DNA of 64,000 nt from CTSoil-043 sp963821235 (lineage in GTDB: Bacteria; Chloroflexota; Limnocylindria; Limnocylindrales; CSP1-4). The notes under the pieces are model-generated. The model did not search any database, was not told the DNA's origin, and worked only from the letters and a program-made list of their open reading frames with translations. Location: contig CAWGCS010000002.1 in the NCBI GenBank assembly GCA_963821235.1, forward strand, positions 186,001 to 250,000. Direction: 5' to 3'. Positions 38,930 through 47,686 of the stretch are shown piece by piece (positions within the stretch are counted from its first letter, which is position 1; every line of letters begins with the position of its first letter). The position numbers and the translations under genes are program-made.

Positions 38930-41875
38930 CTACAGTCGGGGCAGCGTCTGTCCGGGGCCCAGCGCGCCGGCGAACAGGTCCCCCCGTGCGGCCAGGCGGG
39001 CGAGGATCGTCCCGATCGTCCAGCCATCGGGTCGCAGGGCGGGGTCGTCCAGCTCGTCCCAGGCGATCGGCGCCGACACCGGCAGCCCCGGCGCGGGCCG
39101 CGGGGAATAGGGGCCGACGAGCGTCCGGTTGCGCCAGTTCTGGGTGTAGTCCAGGCGGGCGCGGCCGTCGCGCCGGTCCTTCGCCCACTCCCAGCTCACG
39201 AGGTCCGGGACCGCCCCGCCGACGGCCCGCGAGACCTGCTCGACCCAGGCCCGGGTCTCCTCGAAGGTGTAGCCCGAGCGCAGCGGGATGAAGACCTGGA
39301 TGCCGCGCTTGCCGCTGACCTTGGGGAACCCGGCGACGCCGAGGTGATCGAGCGCGCGGCGGTAGAGGCGGGCGAGGACGAGCGTCTCCTCCCAGGCCGT
39401 CCGCGGGCCGGGGTCGATGTCGATGAGCGCCCAGCGCGGCTCCGCCGGCGCCTCCATCGGCGAGGTCCAGGGATGGAGCTCGATCGCCGCCTGGTTGCCG
39501 AGCCAGGCGAGGGTGGCGACGCCGTCGGCGACGACGTAGTCGTGGGGCCGCCGGTCGGGCGGGTCGGGCTCGCGCCAGCGGGTCACCCAGTCCGCCGTGC
39601 CCCGGCCGATGTCTTTCTGCCAGAAGAACGGGCGGTCGATGCCGTCCGGGTAACGGGCCAGGTTGAGGGCCCGGCGGGCGAGGTGGGGGAGCATGACGGG
39701 TGCGATGCGAGCGTAGTAGCGGATGAGGTCCCGCTTCGTGATCGGGAGATCGCCGAGGGGCGTCCCGTCGGCGGCCGGATCGGCCACGGGGGCCTCCGCG
39801 GCGTCACCGTCCGGGGCTGTGCCCTCGTCCGGCCGCGCGAGTCCCGGGGCCAGGACCTTGTCGAGGTTCGTCAGGGCGACGTCGCGACCGCCGATCCGCC
39901 AGGTCCCGCCGCGAGCCGGGATGGCGTCGAGGGCCGCAAGCTCCTCGGCCGTGGGCGGCCCGGCCTGCGTCTCGCGCGCCTCCGCCCCGCGTGCCTCCGC
40001 CTCGCGTGCCTCCGCCCCGCGTGCCTCCGCCCCGCTCGCCCCAGCATCCTTCGACGACGCCGAACCATTGGCCTTGCTCGAACGACGCGAGGGAGGCGGA
40101 GCGGCCTTCGAGCGCCCGCCCGCCTTCGCCAGCGCGCGCGCCGCCGCCTCCGGGCCCACCGCCTCCTGGCGCTCGACGGTCGCCGGGTCGACGTCGGGGG
40201 CCTCCTCGGCGAACGTGGCCTGGCGGACGATCCCGTCGCGCGTCCAGCCGCCGATCTCGGCCCGGATCACCAGCTCCGGATCGGACCAGACGGCTCCCGC
40301 CGTCCGGGCAAGGTCCGGCGGCGCCTCGTCGAACGGCGGCGTCGGCCGAGACCGGGCGTCGAGCGCTCCGCTGAGGCGGGCTCGTGTCGCCGCGTCGATG
40401 CCGCTCCCGACGCGCCCGGCGTAGCGGAGCCGGCCCCCGTCCATGACCCCGACGACGAGCGCGCCGAGGTCGCGGTGGCTTCCCTGGCCGCGCACGTACC
40501 CGCCGACGACCAGCTCCTGGGTGGGCCGGACCTTGAGCTTGAGCCACGCCGCGGAGCGGCGCCCGGCCTCGTAGCGGCTGCGGCGGTGCTTGGCCATCGC
40601 CCCCTCGAGCCCCTGGGCTGCGGCCGCCGTGTAGAACGCGATGCCATCGCGCGTGACGTGCCCGCCGTAGCGCACCCGAGGATGCTCGCGCAGGACGAGG
40701 CGGAGCAGCTCCTTGCGCTCCTCCAGCGGCACGTCGAGGTACGAGCGCCCGGCGCACCAGAGGAGGTCGAAGACCATGAAGTCGAGCGGCGCGTTCCGGC
40801 CGGCCGCCCGCGCGGCGGGGCTTGCCGGCACGTCCGACGCGGAGAAGCCGCCACCGAGCCGCGCCTGGAGGAGGCTGAAGTCCGGCCTGCCGCGTTCGTC
40901 GAGCGCGACCATCTCGCCGTCGACGATCGCCTCGGGGGCAGCCAGCCAGGTCGCAGCGCCCAGCAGCTCCGGGAAGGATCGACCGGCGTCGTGGCCGTTG
41001 CGTGTCCGCAGCGACACCTTGCCCCCGGCGACGATCGCCTGGACGCGGTAGCCGTCCCACTTCGGCTCGAAGAGCCAGTCCTCGCCGTCGAAGGGCGCCG
41101 TCCCCGGCGTGGCCAGCATCGGCTCGACGAAGGCCGGCTGGACGGCGAGGCGGGAGCCCGGCGGGTCGAGGGTCGGGAGCGGCGCCGGCGCGGGATGGAC
41201 GGCATCGGGCGCGACCCCCGCCGCGACCTCCTCGCTCGTGCGGCCGGTCTTCACGGACGCGGGATGGTCCTCCGGGCTCCAGCCCGCGACCGCGTCGGGC
41301 CCCGCCTTGGCGATGAGGAGCCACGACTCCCCCTCGTCCTCCGCGCCGCCGGCGGGCCGCCGCTCGCCGCGCCCGCCTCCGCGCGCGCTCCCTCGGTCGC
41401 CGCTGCGTCCGCCCGTGCGCACCAGCGTGAAGCGCCCCGCGATCTTTTCGCCGCGCAGGCGCAGCTTGAGCTCCCCATCGCGAACCGCCGCGCCCGGGTC
41501 CCAGGTGAGCTCGGGCTCGAAGGTGCCCCAGTCCCAGCAGATCGAGTCGCCGGCGCCGTACTCGCCCTTCGGGATGAGGCCCTCGAAGTCGAGGTACTCG
41601 ACAGGGTGATCCTCGGTCCGAGCCGCGAACCGCCGCTCGTCGGGGTCGCGCGTCGGTCCCTTGGGGAGGGCCCACGAGGCGAGGACACCCTCGATCTCCA
41701 GCCGCAGGTCGTAGTGGAGGCGGCTCGCCCGGTGGCGATGGACCACGAAGCGGCCGCAGCCGCCCGGAGCCGTCGGCGGTCGTGCCTCGCCCGGCGCCGA
41801 CGGGCGGACCTGGCCGGGCGCCGGCTCCGGCGTGCGACCGAAATCGCGCCTGGCGCGGTAGCGATCGAGGGGCAC
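38930..41875 (-). CDS. ligD: LigD, multidomain NHEJ DNA ligase (phosphoesterase-ligase-polymerase)
   Basis: A 981-residue protein with domains in the order phosphoesterase (about 40-190, FVVHRHRASRLHYDLRLEIE), ATP-dependent ligase (about 245-560, nucleophile K272 in EPKWDGYR), a variable linker with GAEAR repeats (39977-40035), and primase/polymerase (about 680-981, RPFFWQKDIG, LAWLGNQAAIELHPW, LIDIDPG). It processes, fills and seals double-strand breaks with Ku. The order differs from the mycobacterial polymerase-first LigD. The GTG at 41875 is taken as start because it directly precedes the conserved region. It lies 16 bases after the degenerate ligase gene. Confidence 0.94.
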   Translation of the reverse strand: MPLDRYRARRDFGRTPEPAPGQVRPSAPGEARPPTAPGGCGRFVVHRHRASRLHYDLRLEIEGVLASWALPKGPTRDPDERRFAARTEDHPVEYLDFEGLIPKGEYGAGDSICWDWGTFEPELTWDPGAAVRDGELKLRLRGEKIAGRFTLVRTGGRSGDRGSARGGGRGERRPAGGAEDEGESWLLIAKAGPDAVAGWSPEDHPASVKTGRTSEEVAAGVAPDAVHPAPAPLPTLDPPGSRLAVQPAFVEPMLATPGTAPFDGEDWLFEPKWDGYRVQAIVAGGKVSLRTRNGHDAGRSFPELLGAATWLAAPEAIVDGEMVALDERGRPDFSLLQARLGGGFSASDVPASPAARAAGRNAPLDFMVFDLLWCAGRSYLDVPLEERKELLRLVLREHPRVRYGGHVTRDGIAFYTAAAAQGLEGAMAKHRRSRYEAGRRSAAWLKLKVRPTQELVVGGYVRGQGSHRDLGALVVGVMDGGRLRYAGRVGSGIDAATRARLSGALDARSRPTPPFDEAPPDLARTAGAVWSDPELVIRAEIGGWTRDGIVRQATFAEEAPDVDPATVERQEAVGPEAAARALAKAGGRSKAAPPPSRRSSKANGSASSKDAGASGAEARGAEAREAEARGAEARETQAGPPTAEELAALDAIPARGGTWRIGGRDVALTNLDKVLAPGLARPDEGTAPDGDAAEAPVADPAADGTPLGDLPITKRDLIRYYARIAPVMLPHLARRALNLARYPDGIDRPFFWQKDIGRGTADWVTRWREPDPPDRRPHDYVVADGVATLAWLGNQAAIELHPWTSPMEAPAEPRWALIDIDPGPRTAWEETLVLARLYRRALDHLGVAGFPKVSGKRGIQVFIPLRSGYTFEETRAWVEQVSRAVGGAVPDLVSWEWAKDRRDGRARLDYTQNWRNRTLVGPYSPRPAPGLPVSAPIAWDELDDPALRPDGWTIGTILARLAARGDLFAGALGPGQTLPRL

Positions 41876-41891
41876 GGCGCTCGACGACCCG

Positions 41892-42641
41892 CTACAGCGG
41901 CAGGCGCCGCAGGACGGCGAGGAAGGGCGGCAGCTCGCGCGGCGCGGCCACCACCGGCACCCGGTACCAGGCATCGCCCGTCGCGCCGGCCCGCAGGGGA
42001 GCGTCGAGGCGGCGGGCGGACAGGGCCCGGAACCCCAGCGCCCCGAGGGCCTCCGCCACGGTGGTGCCGTCGCCGATGAAGCCGCGACCCGCCAGGCACC
42101 AGGCCGACGGTGCCAGGAGAGCCGCCAGCTCTCCGCGCCGCTCGCCGAACACCCGCCCGGCAAGGCTCCGCCCGTCGAGGTAGAGGAGGTCCGATGCCAC
42201 CAGGGCGGCGGAACCGGCCGCCGCCGCGGGCCCGACACGGCCCTGCGACCGGTCGCGCGGGGAGGCTTGGCGCGGGGAGCCGCCGCCTCCCCCGCGCAGC
42301 CGCCGCTCGAGGAGCGTCTGGCTCGGCCGCCCCCGCGCGTCGAGGACCATGAGGGTCGTGTCCAGCACGACGCTGTCGCCCTTCACCAGCTCGGCCACGC
42401 CGGCCAGCTCAGGGAAGGCCGAGGTCGGGTCGGCGAGCGCCTCGGCCCGCAGCCGGACGCTGCCGCCCTCGACGAGCACGAGGGCCCGGATCCCGGGCCA
42501 CCAGGGCTCGAAAAAGTAGCGCGGGTCGTCGAACGGCCCGGCGCCGTCGGTCGGGCGAATCAGCGCGATCCGCTCCGGCAGGCGCGAGGATCCCGGGGCG
42601 AATTCGAGCGGGAGCGGCTCACCGGGCCGCAGGCGGGTCAT
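41892..42641 (-). CDS. Catalytically degenerate ATP-dependent DNA-ligase-like protein
   Basis: A 249-residue protein that aligns by eye with the adenylation domain of the neighbouring LigD but has lost the active residues. The nucleophile motif EPKWDGYR is EPWWPGIR here, so Lys is replaced by Trp. DGEMVALDERGRPDF is DTTLMVLDARGRPSQ, losing the Glu. FDLLWCAGRSY is SDLLYLDGRSL. The region around motif IV/V has no Lys-x-Lys. The fold appears kept, so it is more likely a structural partner than a broken gene. It lies between ku and ligD on the same strand, and a role in end joining is inferred. Confidence 0.8.
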   Translation of the reverse strand: MTRLRPGEPLPLEFAPGSSRLPERIALIRPTDGAGPFDDPRYFFEPWWPGIRALVLVEGGSVRLRAEALADPTSAFPELAGVAELVKGDSVVLDTTLMVLDARGRPSQTLLERRLRGGGGGSPRQASPRDRSQGRVGPAAAAGSAALVASDLLYLDGRSLAGRVFGERRGELAALLAPSAWCLAGRGFIGDGTTVAEALGALGFRALSARRLDAPLRAGATGDAWYRVPVVAAPRELPPFLAVLRRLPL

Positions 42642-42855
42642 GCGCGGATTGTCACCCCGGTCACCAACCTGGTCACCCTCCTCGCGTTCAGTGCCGCCAC
42701 GCACGCCGCGCCACTGATGCCGACGCGATGCGCACCCGGTCATCACGTGAGAAGGTCGACTCCCGGCGGCCGGCCACGCCCATCGGCCCCGGCCGTCGCC
42801 CCGCCCGCGGCGCGCGGACCCGCCACAGAGCCGAGGCCCGCGGACCCTGCCGGCG

Positions 42856-43815
42856 TCAGGCCGTCTTGCGGCGGGCGATCTTGCGGGCCGGCTGCTCGGC
42901 TTCCTCGATCTCGGCGACCGGGGTGAGCTTCTTCGGCCGACGCGCCTTCTCGCTCGCGCCCGACCGACCCCCCTCGCCTCGGCCTTCCTCGGCCTCCTCG
43001 GCTGCCGCTTCGACCTCGTGGTTCGCCCTCGCCGTGCGTGCCGCGTTGACGCTCGCCTCGAGCGCCGCCATGAGGTCGACGAGCTGGCCGCCGGCCGCGG
43101 GCGCCTCGGGCTCGGCGACCTCACGACCCTCGACCTTGGCCTCGATGACCTGCTCGAGCGCGGCTCGGTACTCGTCGCGGTACTCGGCCGGGTCGAACTC
43201 GCCGGTCATCGCCGCGATGAGCTGGGCGGCCATCGCCCGCTCGGCCGCCTTCACCTCGACGTCCTCGCCGGGGATGTCGAGCTCGTCGATCGCCCGGATC
43301 TCGTCGGGCCAGTGGAGCGTCTCGAGGACCATCGCGTTGCCATGCGGATTGAGCGACGCGAGGGCCTCCCGGTCCTTGATGACGACCTTGCAGACGGCCG
43401 CCAGGTCCTTCTCGGCGAGCACCTCGCGGAGCAGCGCGTAGGCCTTCTTGCCGATCGCCTCCGGCTCGACGTAGTAGGCGTGCTTGACGAAGCGTGCAGG
43501 CTCGTCGTCCTGGGGTGCGGCGGGGACGAATTTCTCGATCTCGATCGAGCGGACCGTCTTGAGTGGGACGCTGGCGAGGTCCTCGTCGGTGATGACGACG
43601 TACTGGTCCTTGGCGTACTCGAAGCCCTTGACGGTGTCCCCGCGCGAGATCACCTCGTCGTGGAAGGGGCAGTAGGTCTTCATCTGGATCCGGTTGAGGC
43701 AGTTCCCATGGAGCATGTTGAAGGAGATGCCCCGCAATTCCGTCGCCAGGTAGAGCCGCACGGGAATGGTCACCAGCCCGAACTGGATGGCCCCCCGCCA
43801 CATCGAGCGCGCCAT
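42856..43815 (-). CDS. ku: Ku, DNA end-binding protein of bacterial NHEJ
   Basis: A 319-residue Ku homologue, with the core ring from residue 1 to about 255: MARSMWRGAIQFGLVTIPVR, then KTYCPFHDEVISRGDTVKGF, DQYVVITDEDLASVPLKTVR and LHWPDEIRAIDELDIPGEDV. The C-terminal tail (about 270-319) is rich in Glu, Arg and Lys, ending ARKIARRKTA, as in bacterial Ku proteins that use the tail for DNA and LigD contacts. It is the first gene of the ku-pseudoligase-ligD series. GGCGAGGAG lies just before the ATG. A possible promoter is described separately. Confidence 0.96.
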   Translation of the reverse strand: MARSMWRGAIQFGLVTIPVRLYLATELRGISFNMLHGNCLNRIQMKTYCPFHDEVISRGDTVKGFEYAKDQYVVITDEDLASVPLKTVRSIEIEKFVPAAPQDDEPARFVKHAYYVEPEAIGKKAYALLREVLAEKDLAAVCKVVIKDREALASLNPHGNAMVLETLHWPDEIRAIDELDIPGEDVEVKAAERAMAAQLIAAMTGEFDPAEYRDEYRAALEQVIEAKVEGREVAEPEAPAAGGQLVDLMAALEASVNAARTARANHEVEAAAEEAEEGRGEGGRSGASEKARRPKKLTPVAEIEEAEQPARKIARRKTA

Positions 43816-43891
43816 GTCTCCTCGCCTGCCTCGAGCGTCCGGTCACGGCTGGGACGGGCATCCCGGACCGCGCCCCACCGACCGGAAGGGG

Positions 43892-43920
43892 AGTGTACGC
43901 CGAGCGTGCAAGGGTGTCGC
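43892..43920 (-). promoter_or_regulatory. Possible promoter of the ku operon
   Basis: On the minus strand TACACT (43892-43897) is preceded after 17 bases by GCGACA (43915-43920), a moderate -10/-35 pair, 77 bases upstream of the Ku ATG. Confidence 0.35.
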
Positions 43921-43961
43921 TCACGGGAGGTGACTGCTCGACGGCTCCATCGCCTGGAGTG

Positions 43962-44142
43962 GTCACGCCCGGTGGCATTGCGCCCGAATTGTCACCGCCA
44001 GTGGCACGGCGCCACGCCGAACGGCCTCTGCGTCACCGCCAGTGGCACGGCGCCGCTGATCCGTGCTCGGCGAATCCGCGAAAGTGGCCTTTGGCCAATT
44101 CCCTTGGCACGAGTGCGCGGATTCTGTCAGGCGGAGTGGCTC
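43962..44142. repeat. Palindromic intergenic repeat, copy A
   Basis: The core (44058-44112) reads GATCCGTGCTCGGCGAATCC... through GGCCTTTGGCC to AATTCCC and GCACGA, with arms CGTGC (44062-44066) and GCACG (44107-44111). Its first 20 bases differ by very few from copy B (50365-50384). Flanks carry AGTGGC words on both sides, the left one inside the 23-bp repeat units. It can form an imperfect long hairpin. Confidence 0.65.
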
Positions 44143-44292
44143 CCGCGGCGCGCGGCACCGCCACAGCCGGCGCGCGGCGCAGGCGGCGCGCGGCGCCCGG
44201 TGCGCGGCGCCCGGCGACGAGCGGCGCGCGAGCTGGCGGCCCGTGCGCGGCGACCTCGCACCAGCCGGGTCGAAGGCACCCATCCCCGACGG

Positions 44293-45000
44293 CTACCCGG
44301 ATTCGGCCTGCGGCCGGAACCCCGCCCGGGAGCGTCGATGCTGAGCCACGAGCTCCGCGACGGCATCCGCGACGGCGGGCAGCGCCGCCGCGACCGCCGG
44401 CGAGAGCGTCTCGCCCACCTCCATGGTCGCCGTTCCGACCCGGACCACGATCGCCTCCGGGGCGGTCCCGAACAGGTCGCGGGCCAGGGCGAGCAGCACC
44501 CCTGGGTCGACGTGGTGCGACGTTGCGCCCGGGCCGGCGGCCGAGCCGCCGCCCTGGCCGCCACCGACGCCCGGGCCGGCGCCCGAGCCGACGTCTGGGC
44601 CGCAACCGGCGCCCGGGCCGGCGCCCGAGCCGCCGCCCTGGCCGCCACCGACGCCCGGGCCGGCGCCCGAGCCGCCACCGACGTCTGGGCCGCAACCGGC
44701 GCCCGGGTCGGCACCAGCGGCGTCCCCGGCGGCCGCAGGTCGCAGCACGGCGATGGTCCCCGGTGGATCGTCGACGCCGGCGTCGACGAGGATCACGAGC
44801 GACGCCCGGCTCATGTCGAGCGCCAGCTCGGGGGAGAGCTGGTGGAGGGCGAGGACGTCGATCCCGGCGAGGCGCGGATCGTCGGCCAGGAGCGCGGCCG
44901 CGTGCCAGCCCACCCCGTCGTCGGAGCGCAGCGCGTTGCCGTACCCGATGACCAGGACGCCCCCGGCAGGACTGCCGGGGGCGTCGCGATGGCGTGCCAT
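44293..45000 (-). CDS. Hydrogenase maturation protease for the Hox enzyme, with an internal Gly-rich insertion
   Basis: A 235-residue protein. The N-terminal part is a typical HoxW/HycI-like protease (VLVIGYGNALRSDDGVGWHA with the Asp ligand, and SLVILVDAGVDDPPGTIAVL), and the C-terminal part is also typical (SHHVDPGVLLALARDLFGT and IVVRVGTATMEVGE). Between them, about residues 93-155, sits a Gly/Pro-rich stretch built from units like GSGAGPGVGGGQGG, coded by nearly repeated 27-42-base blocks at 44525-44715. It would cleave the HoxH C-terminus after nickel insertion. The linker probably loops out of the fold. It starts six bases after hoxH. Confidence 0.85.
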   Translation of the reverse strand: MARHRDAPGSPAGGVLVIGYGNALRSDDGVGWHAAALLADDPRLAGIDVLALHQLSPELALDMSRASLVILVDAGVDDPPGTIAVLRPAAAGDAAGADPGAGCGPDVGGGSGAGPGVGGGQGGGSGAGPGAGCGPDVGSGAGPGVGGGQGGGSAAGPGATSHHVDPGVLLALARDLFGTAPEAIVVRVGTATMEVGETLSPAVAAALPAVADAVAELVAQHRRSRAGFRPQAESG

Positions 45001-45005
45001 GTCGC

Positions 45006-46430
45006 TCAACGGGCGAGCTCGTCCAGCACCTCTCCGTCGGGCGCCAGGAGCTGGATCTTCAGCGCCATCTGGCCGAGGGCATGGGTCGAGCAGCTGAGGC
45101 ACGGGTCGTAGCAGCGGATGACCGCCTCGACCCGGTTGAGCATCGGCTCCTGGATCGCGTCGCCCTTGACGTGGCGCCGGGCCACCTGGAGGACGCTCCG
45201 GTTCATGGCCATGTTGTTGTGGCCGGTGGCGATGACCAGGTTCACCCACTGCACGATGCCGTCGTCGTCCACCTTGTAGTGGTGCATGAGCGTGCCACGG
45301 GGTGCCTCCGACACGCCGATGCCCTCGTTGCGGTTGATGCCGGCGACGGATCGGACGTGCTTGGAGAGGATGTCGGGGCCCCGCAGGAGCTCCTCGACCT
45401 TCTCGATGGCGTGGAGCGTGTCGATGAGGCGCGCGTAGTGGTAGTGGAACGACGAGCCGGCCACGCGGCCGACCCGCCAGCGAAACTTCTCGAGCTCCTC
45501 GTCGGCGCGCGGGGTGCCCGTCCTGTCGGCGACGTTGAGCCTGGCCAGCGGCCCGACCCGGTAGATGCCGTCCGGGTACCCCATCGCCTTCCAGTAGGTC
45601 GACTTGAGGTACGACCAGGGCTCCACGGCCTCGCCGATGTAGTCGTTGAAGAGCTTGGGGTCGATCCGGTCGGCGAGGTACTTCCCGTCGGCGTCGACGA
45701 CCCGGAGCCAGCCGCCGTAGTGGTCGACGTTGCCCTGGCGGTCGACGAGCCCCATGAACGCCGAGCGGAAGTTGCCGAACGTGGCGGCCTCTTCCTCCCA
45801 GCGGAGCATGTCCGTCTTGTACCAGGCAATGGCCCGCTCGACGGCCGCGATCGCCTCGGGGACGCCGGCCAGGATCCGGTCCCGGACCTCGGCGGTGAGC
45901 GGCGCCGCGACGCCGCCCGGGACGATCCCCTCGGGATGGATCCGCTTGCCGCCGGCCAGCCATTCGATGACCTGCTGGCCCCATTTCCGGAGCCCGATCC
46001 CATCCTTCGCGAGCTGCGGGTTGGCGCGGGCCACGCCGAGGATGTTGCGGTCCGCCGGGTCGGCGTCGAACCCAAACAGGAGGTCCGGCGAGGAGAGGTG
46101 GAAGAACGACAGCGCGTTCGACTGGACGATCTGGGCGAGGTTGATGATCCGCCGCAGGTCCGCGCCCGTCGGGGTCGGCTCGACGGCCATGATGTCGTCG
46201 ACCGCCTTGGCCGACGCCACGAGATGGCTGACGGGGCAGATCCCGCAGATGCGGGCCATGAGGGCCGGCATCTCGTGGACCGGCCGTCCCTGCGTGATGC
46301 GCTCGAAGCCGCGGAACTGGGTGACGTGGAACTGGGCGTCGACGACCTCGCCGGCGTCGTCGAGCTGGATGGTGATCTTGGAGTGGCCTTCGATCCGCGT
46401 GACCGGATCGATGACGATGGTTCGGCTCAT
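45006..46430 (-). CDS. hoxH: HoxH, large subunit of group 3d NAD-linked [NiFe]-hydrogenase
   Basis: A 474-residue subunit. Nickel ligands are C62/C65 in ARICGICPVSHLVAS and C444/C447 in CYDPCLSCSTHALG. Cleavage after H450 would release 24 residues. ITQGRPVHEMPALMARICG is typical of HoxH. It reversibly oxidises H2 and passes electrons via HoxY to the HoxEFU diaphorase and NAD. It follows hoxY by 12 bases in the hoxEFUYH order. The normal length and complete ligands suggest an active enzyme. Confidence 0.94.
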   Translation of the reverse strand: MSRTIVIDPVTRIEGHSKITIQLDDAGEVVDAQFHVTQFRGFERITQGRPVHEMPALMARICGICPVSHLVASAKAVDDIMAVEPTPTGADLRRIINLAQIVQSNALSFFHLSSPDLLFGFDADPADRNILGVARANPQLAKDGIGLRKWGQQVIEWLAGGKRIHPEGIVPGGVAAPLTAEVRDRILAGVPEAIAAVERAIAWYKTDMLRWEEEAATFGNFRSAFMGLVDRQGNVDHYGGWLRVVDADGKYLADRIDPKLFNDYIGEAVEPWSYLKSTYWKAMGYPDGIYRVGPLARLNVADRTGTPRADEELEKFRWRVGRVAGSSFHYHYARLIDTLHAIEKVEELLRGPDILSKHVRSVAGINRNEGIGVSEAPRGTLMHHYKVDDDGIVQWVNLVIATGHNNMAMNRSVLQVARRHVKGDAIQEPMLNRVEAVIRCYDPCLSCSTHALGQMALKIQLLAPDGEVLDELAR

Positions 46431-46442
46431 GTCGGTCCCCCG

Positions 46443-46973
46443 TCAGCGACCGAACCGGGACCCGGCGACGTCGGGGACGCGACCGGCCAGCAGGTCATCG
46501 AGCATGGTGTAGATCAGGTCGGCGGACGGCGGGCAGCCGGGCAGGAAGACGTCGACCTTCACCACGCGGTGGACCGGCGTCGCGACCGGCAGGAGCCGCG
46601 GCACCATCTCCGTCGGGACCTGCGGGTTGAGCGTCACGTTCTCCCGATAGGCCCGGTCCATGAGCGGCGCCACGCCGATCGGGTTGCGCATGCCCGGGAC
46701 GTTCGACGTCACGGCGCAGTCGCCGAAGGAGATGAGGGTCTTCGTGCGCGACCGGACCAGCCGGATCTTGTGGAGGTCCTCCTCGCTGGAGACGGCGCCC
46801 TCCACGAGGCAGACGTCGACGTCCTCCGGGTAGTCCTTGAAGTCGACCAGGGGGCTGTAGACGAGGTCGGCTCGCTCGAAGATGTCGAGGATGCGCTCGT
46901 CCATGTCGAGGAGGGACATGTGGCAGCCCGAGCAGCCGTCGAGCCAGACGGTGGCGACACGCGGCTTGCTCAC
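46443..46973 (-). CDS. hoxY: HoxY, small subunit of group 3d hydrogenase
   Basis: A 176-residue iron-sulfur subunit with the proximal cluster motif WLDGCSGCHMSLLDMDERIL, ISFGDCAVTSNVPGMRNP and VFLPGCPPSADLIY. It carries a single [4Fe-4S] cluster, as is normal for HoxY, and connects HoxH to HoxU. It starts at a GTG overlapping the hoxU stop by four bases (GTGA). The short length compared with membrane-bound hydrogenase small subunits, and the lack of a Tat signal, fit a cytoplasmic enzyme. Confidence 0.93.
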   Translation of the reverse strand: MSKPRVATVWLDGCSGCHMSLLDMDERILDIFERADLVYSPLVDFKDYPEDVDVCLVEGAVSSEEDLHKIRLVRSRTKTLISFGDCAVTSNVPGMRNPIGVAPLMDRAYRENVTLNPQVPTEMVPRLLPVATPVHRVVKVDVFLPGCPPSADLIYTMLDDLLAGRVPDVAGSRFGR

Positions 46974-47686
46974 AGCCCACGCTCCTCGGCGACGACCTTC
47001 ATCCACGGCAGGAACGGGCGGCGGGTCTTGCTGCCGCGGGCGACCGCCCGGCCCTTCTCGAAGAGGGCGCCGGTCGGGCAGACCTGGACGCACTTCCCGC
47101 AGCTCGTGCAGGTGGTGGATTCGCCCCACGGGATCCCCATGTCGGTCTGGACCCGGGTCTCGAGGCCGCGGTGCATGATGTCCCAGGTGTGCGCGCCCTC
47201 GATCTCGTCGCAGACGCGGACGCAGCGCAGGCAGAGGATGCACCGGTTGTGGTCGATCGCGAACAGCCGGTGGCTGGCGTCGATGTCGACCTTCGGGCTG
47301 ATGCGCGGCAGGTCGAAGTGGGTGAGCCCGAGCTCCTCCGCCGTGTCCTGCAGCTCGCAGTGGTTGTTCGCGACGCAGACCGCGCAGACGTGGTTGCGCT
47401 CGACGAACAGCATCTCGGTGACGGTGCGCCGGTACTCCTGCAGGGTCTCTGAGTGGGCGGTGACGTCCATGCCCTCGGCGATCTTCGTCATGCAGGCCGC
47501 GGCGAGCTTCGGCGAGCCCGCGATCTCGACCATGCACAGCCGGCAGGCGCCCCGGTCGTGGATTCCCTCGAGGTGGCAGAGGCCCGGGATGTCGATCCCG
47601 TTCTCCTCCGCGACCTCCATCACGGTCTGCCCTTCCGAGCCGGCGACGTCCTTGCCGTCGATCCGGAAGGTGAAGACGGTGGTCAT
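46970..47686 (-). CDS. hoxU: HoxU, diaphorase iron-sulfur subunit
   Basis: A 238-residue protein related to the N-terminal part of NuoG. An N-terminal [2Fe-2S] domain has GLCHLEGIHDRGACRLCMVE and AACMTKIAEG. A His/Cys [4Fe-4S] site has RNHVCAVCVANNHCELQ. Two ferredoxin-type clusters have NRCILCLRCVRVCDEI and STTCTSCGKCVQVCPTGALF. It wires HoxF to HoxY. Four-base overlaps join it to hoxF upstream and hoxY downstream, so the three are translated together. Confidence 0.94.
   Translation of the reverse strand: MTTVFTFRIDGKDVAGSEGQTVMEVAEENGIDIPGLCHLEGIHDRGACRLCMVEIAGSPKLAAACMTKIAEGMDVTAHSETLQEYRRTVTEMLFVERNHVCAVCVANNHCELQDTAEELGLTHFDLPRISPKVDIDASHRLFAIDHNRCILCLRCVRVCDEIEGAHTWDIMHRGLETRVQTDMGIPWGESTTCTSCGKCVQVCPTGALFEKGRAVARGSKTRRPFLPWMKVVAEERGL

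Larger units (their letters stand above)
43816..44292. other. Gene-free gap between ku and the Hox protease, with palindromic repeat copy A and a GC-rich tract
   Basis: No protein-coding frame is convincing here. Bases 43816-43960 hold the ku leader. Bases 43962-44142 hold repeat copy A, including three tandem copies of a 23-bp unit (43962-43984, 43991-44013, 44032-44054; the last two identical). Bases 44145-44270 are a degenerate tract of GCGCGCGGC-like words. The same two-part layout appears at 49827-50533 and 55562-56116. Confidence 0.7.

Noticed and set aside
41892..42641. Calling the ligase-like gene a pseudogene.
   Set aside because: The frame is intact over 249 codons, codon use is normal and framework residues are kept, so it is listed as a gene for a non-catalytic protein instead.
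43893..44951. Plus-strand open frame of about 350 residues across repeat A and the Hox protease.
   Set aside because: The product is low-complexity Arg/Pro/Ala and lies over palindromic repeats. The minus-strand protease with conserved motifs explains the coding signal.
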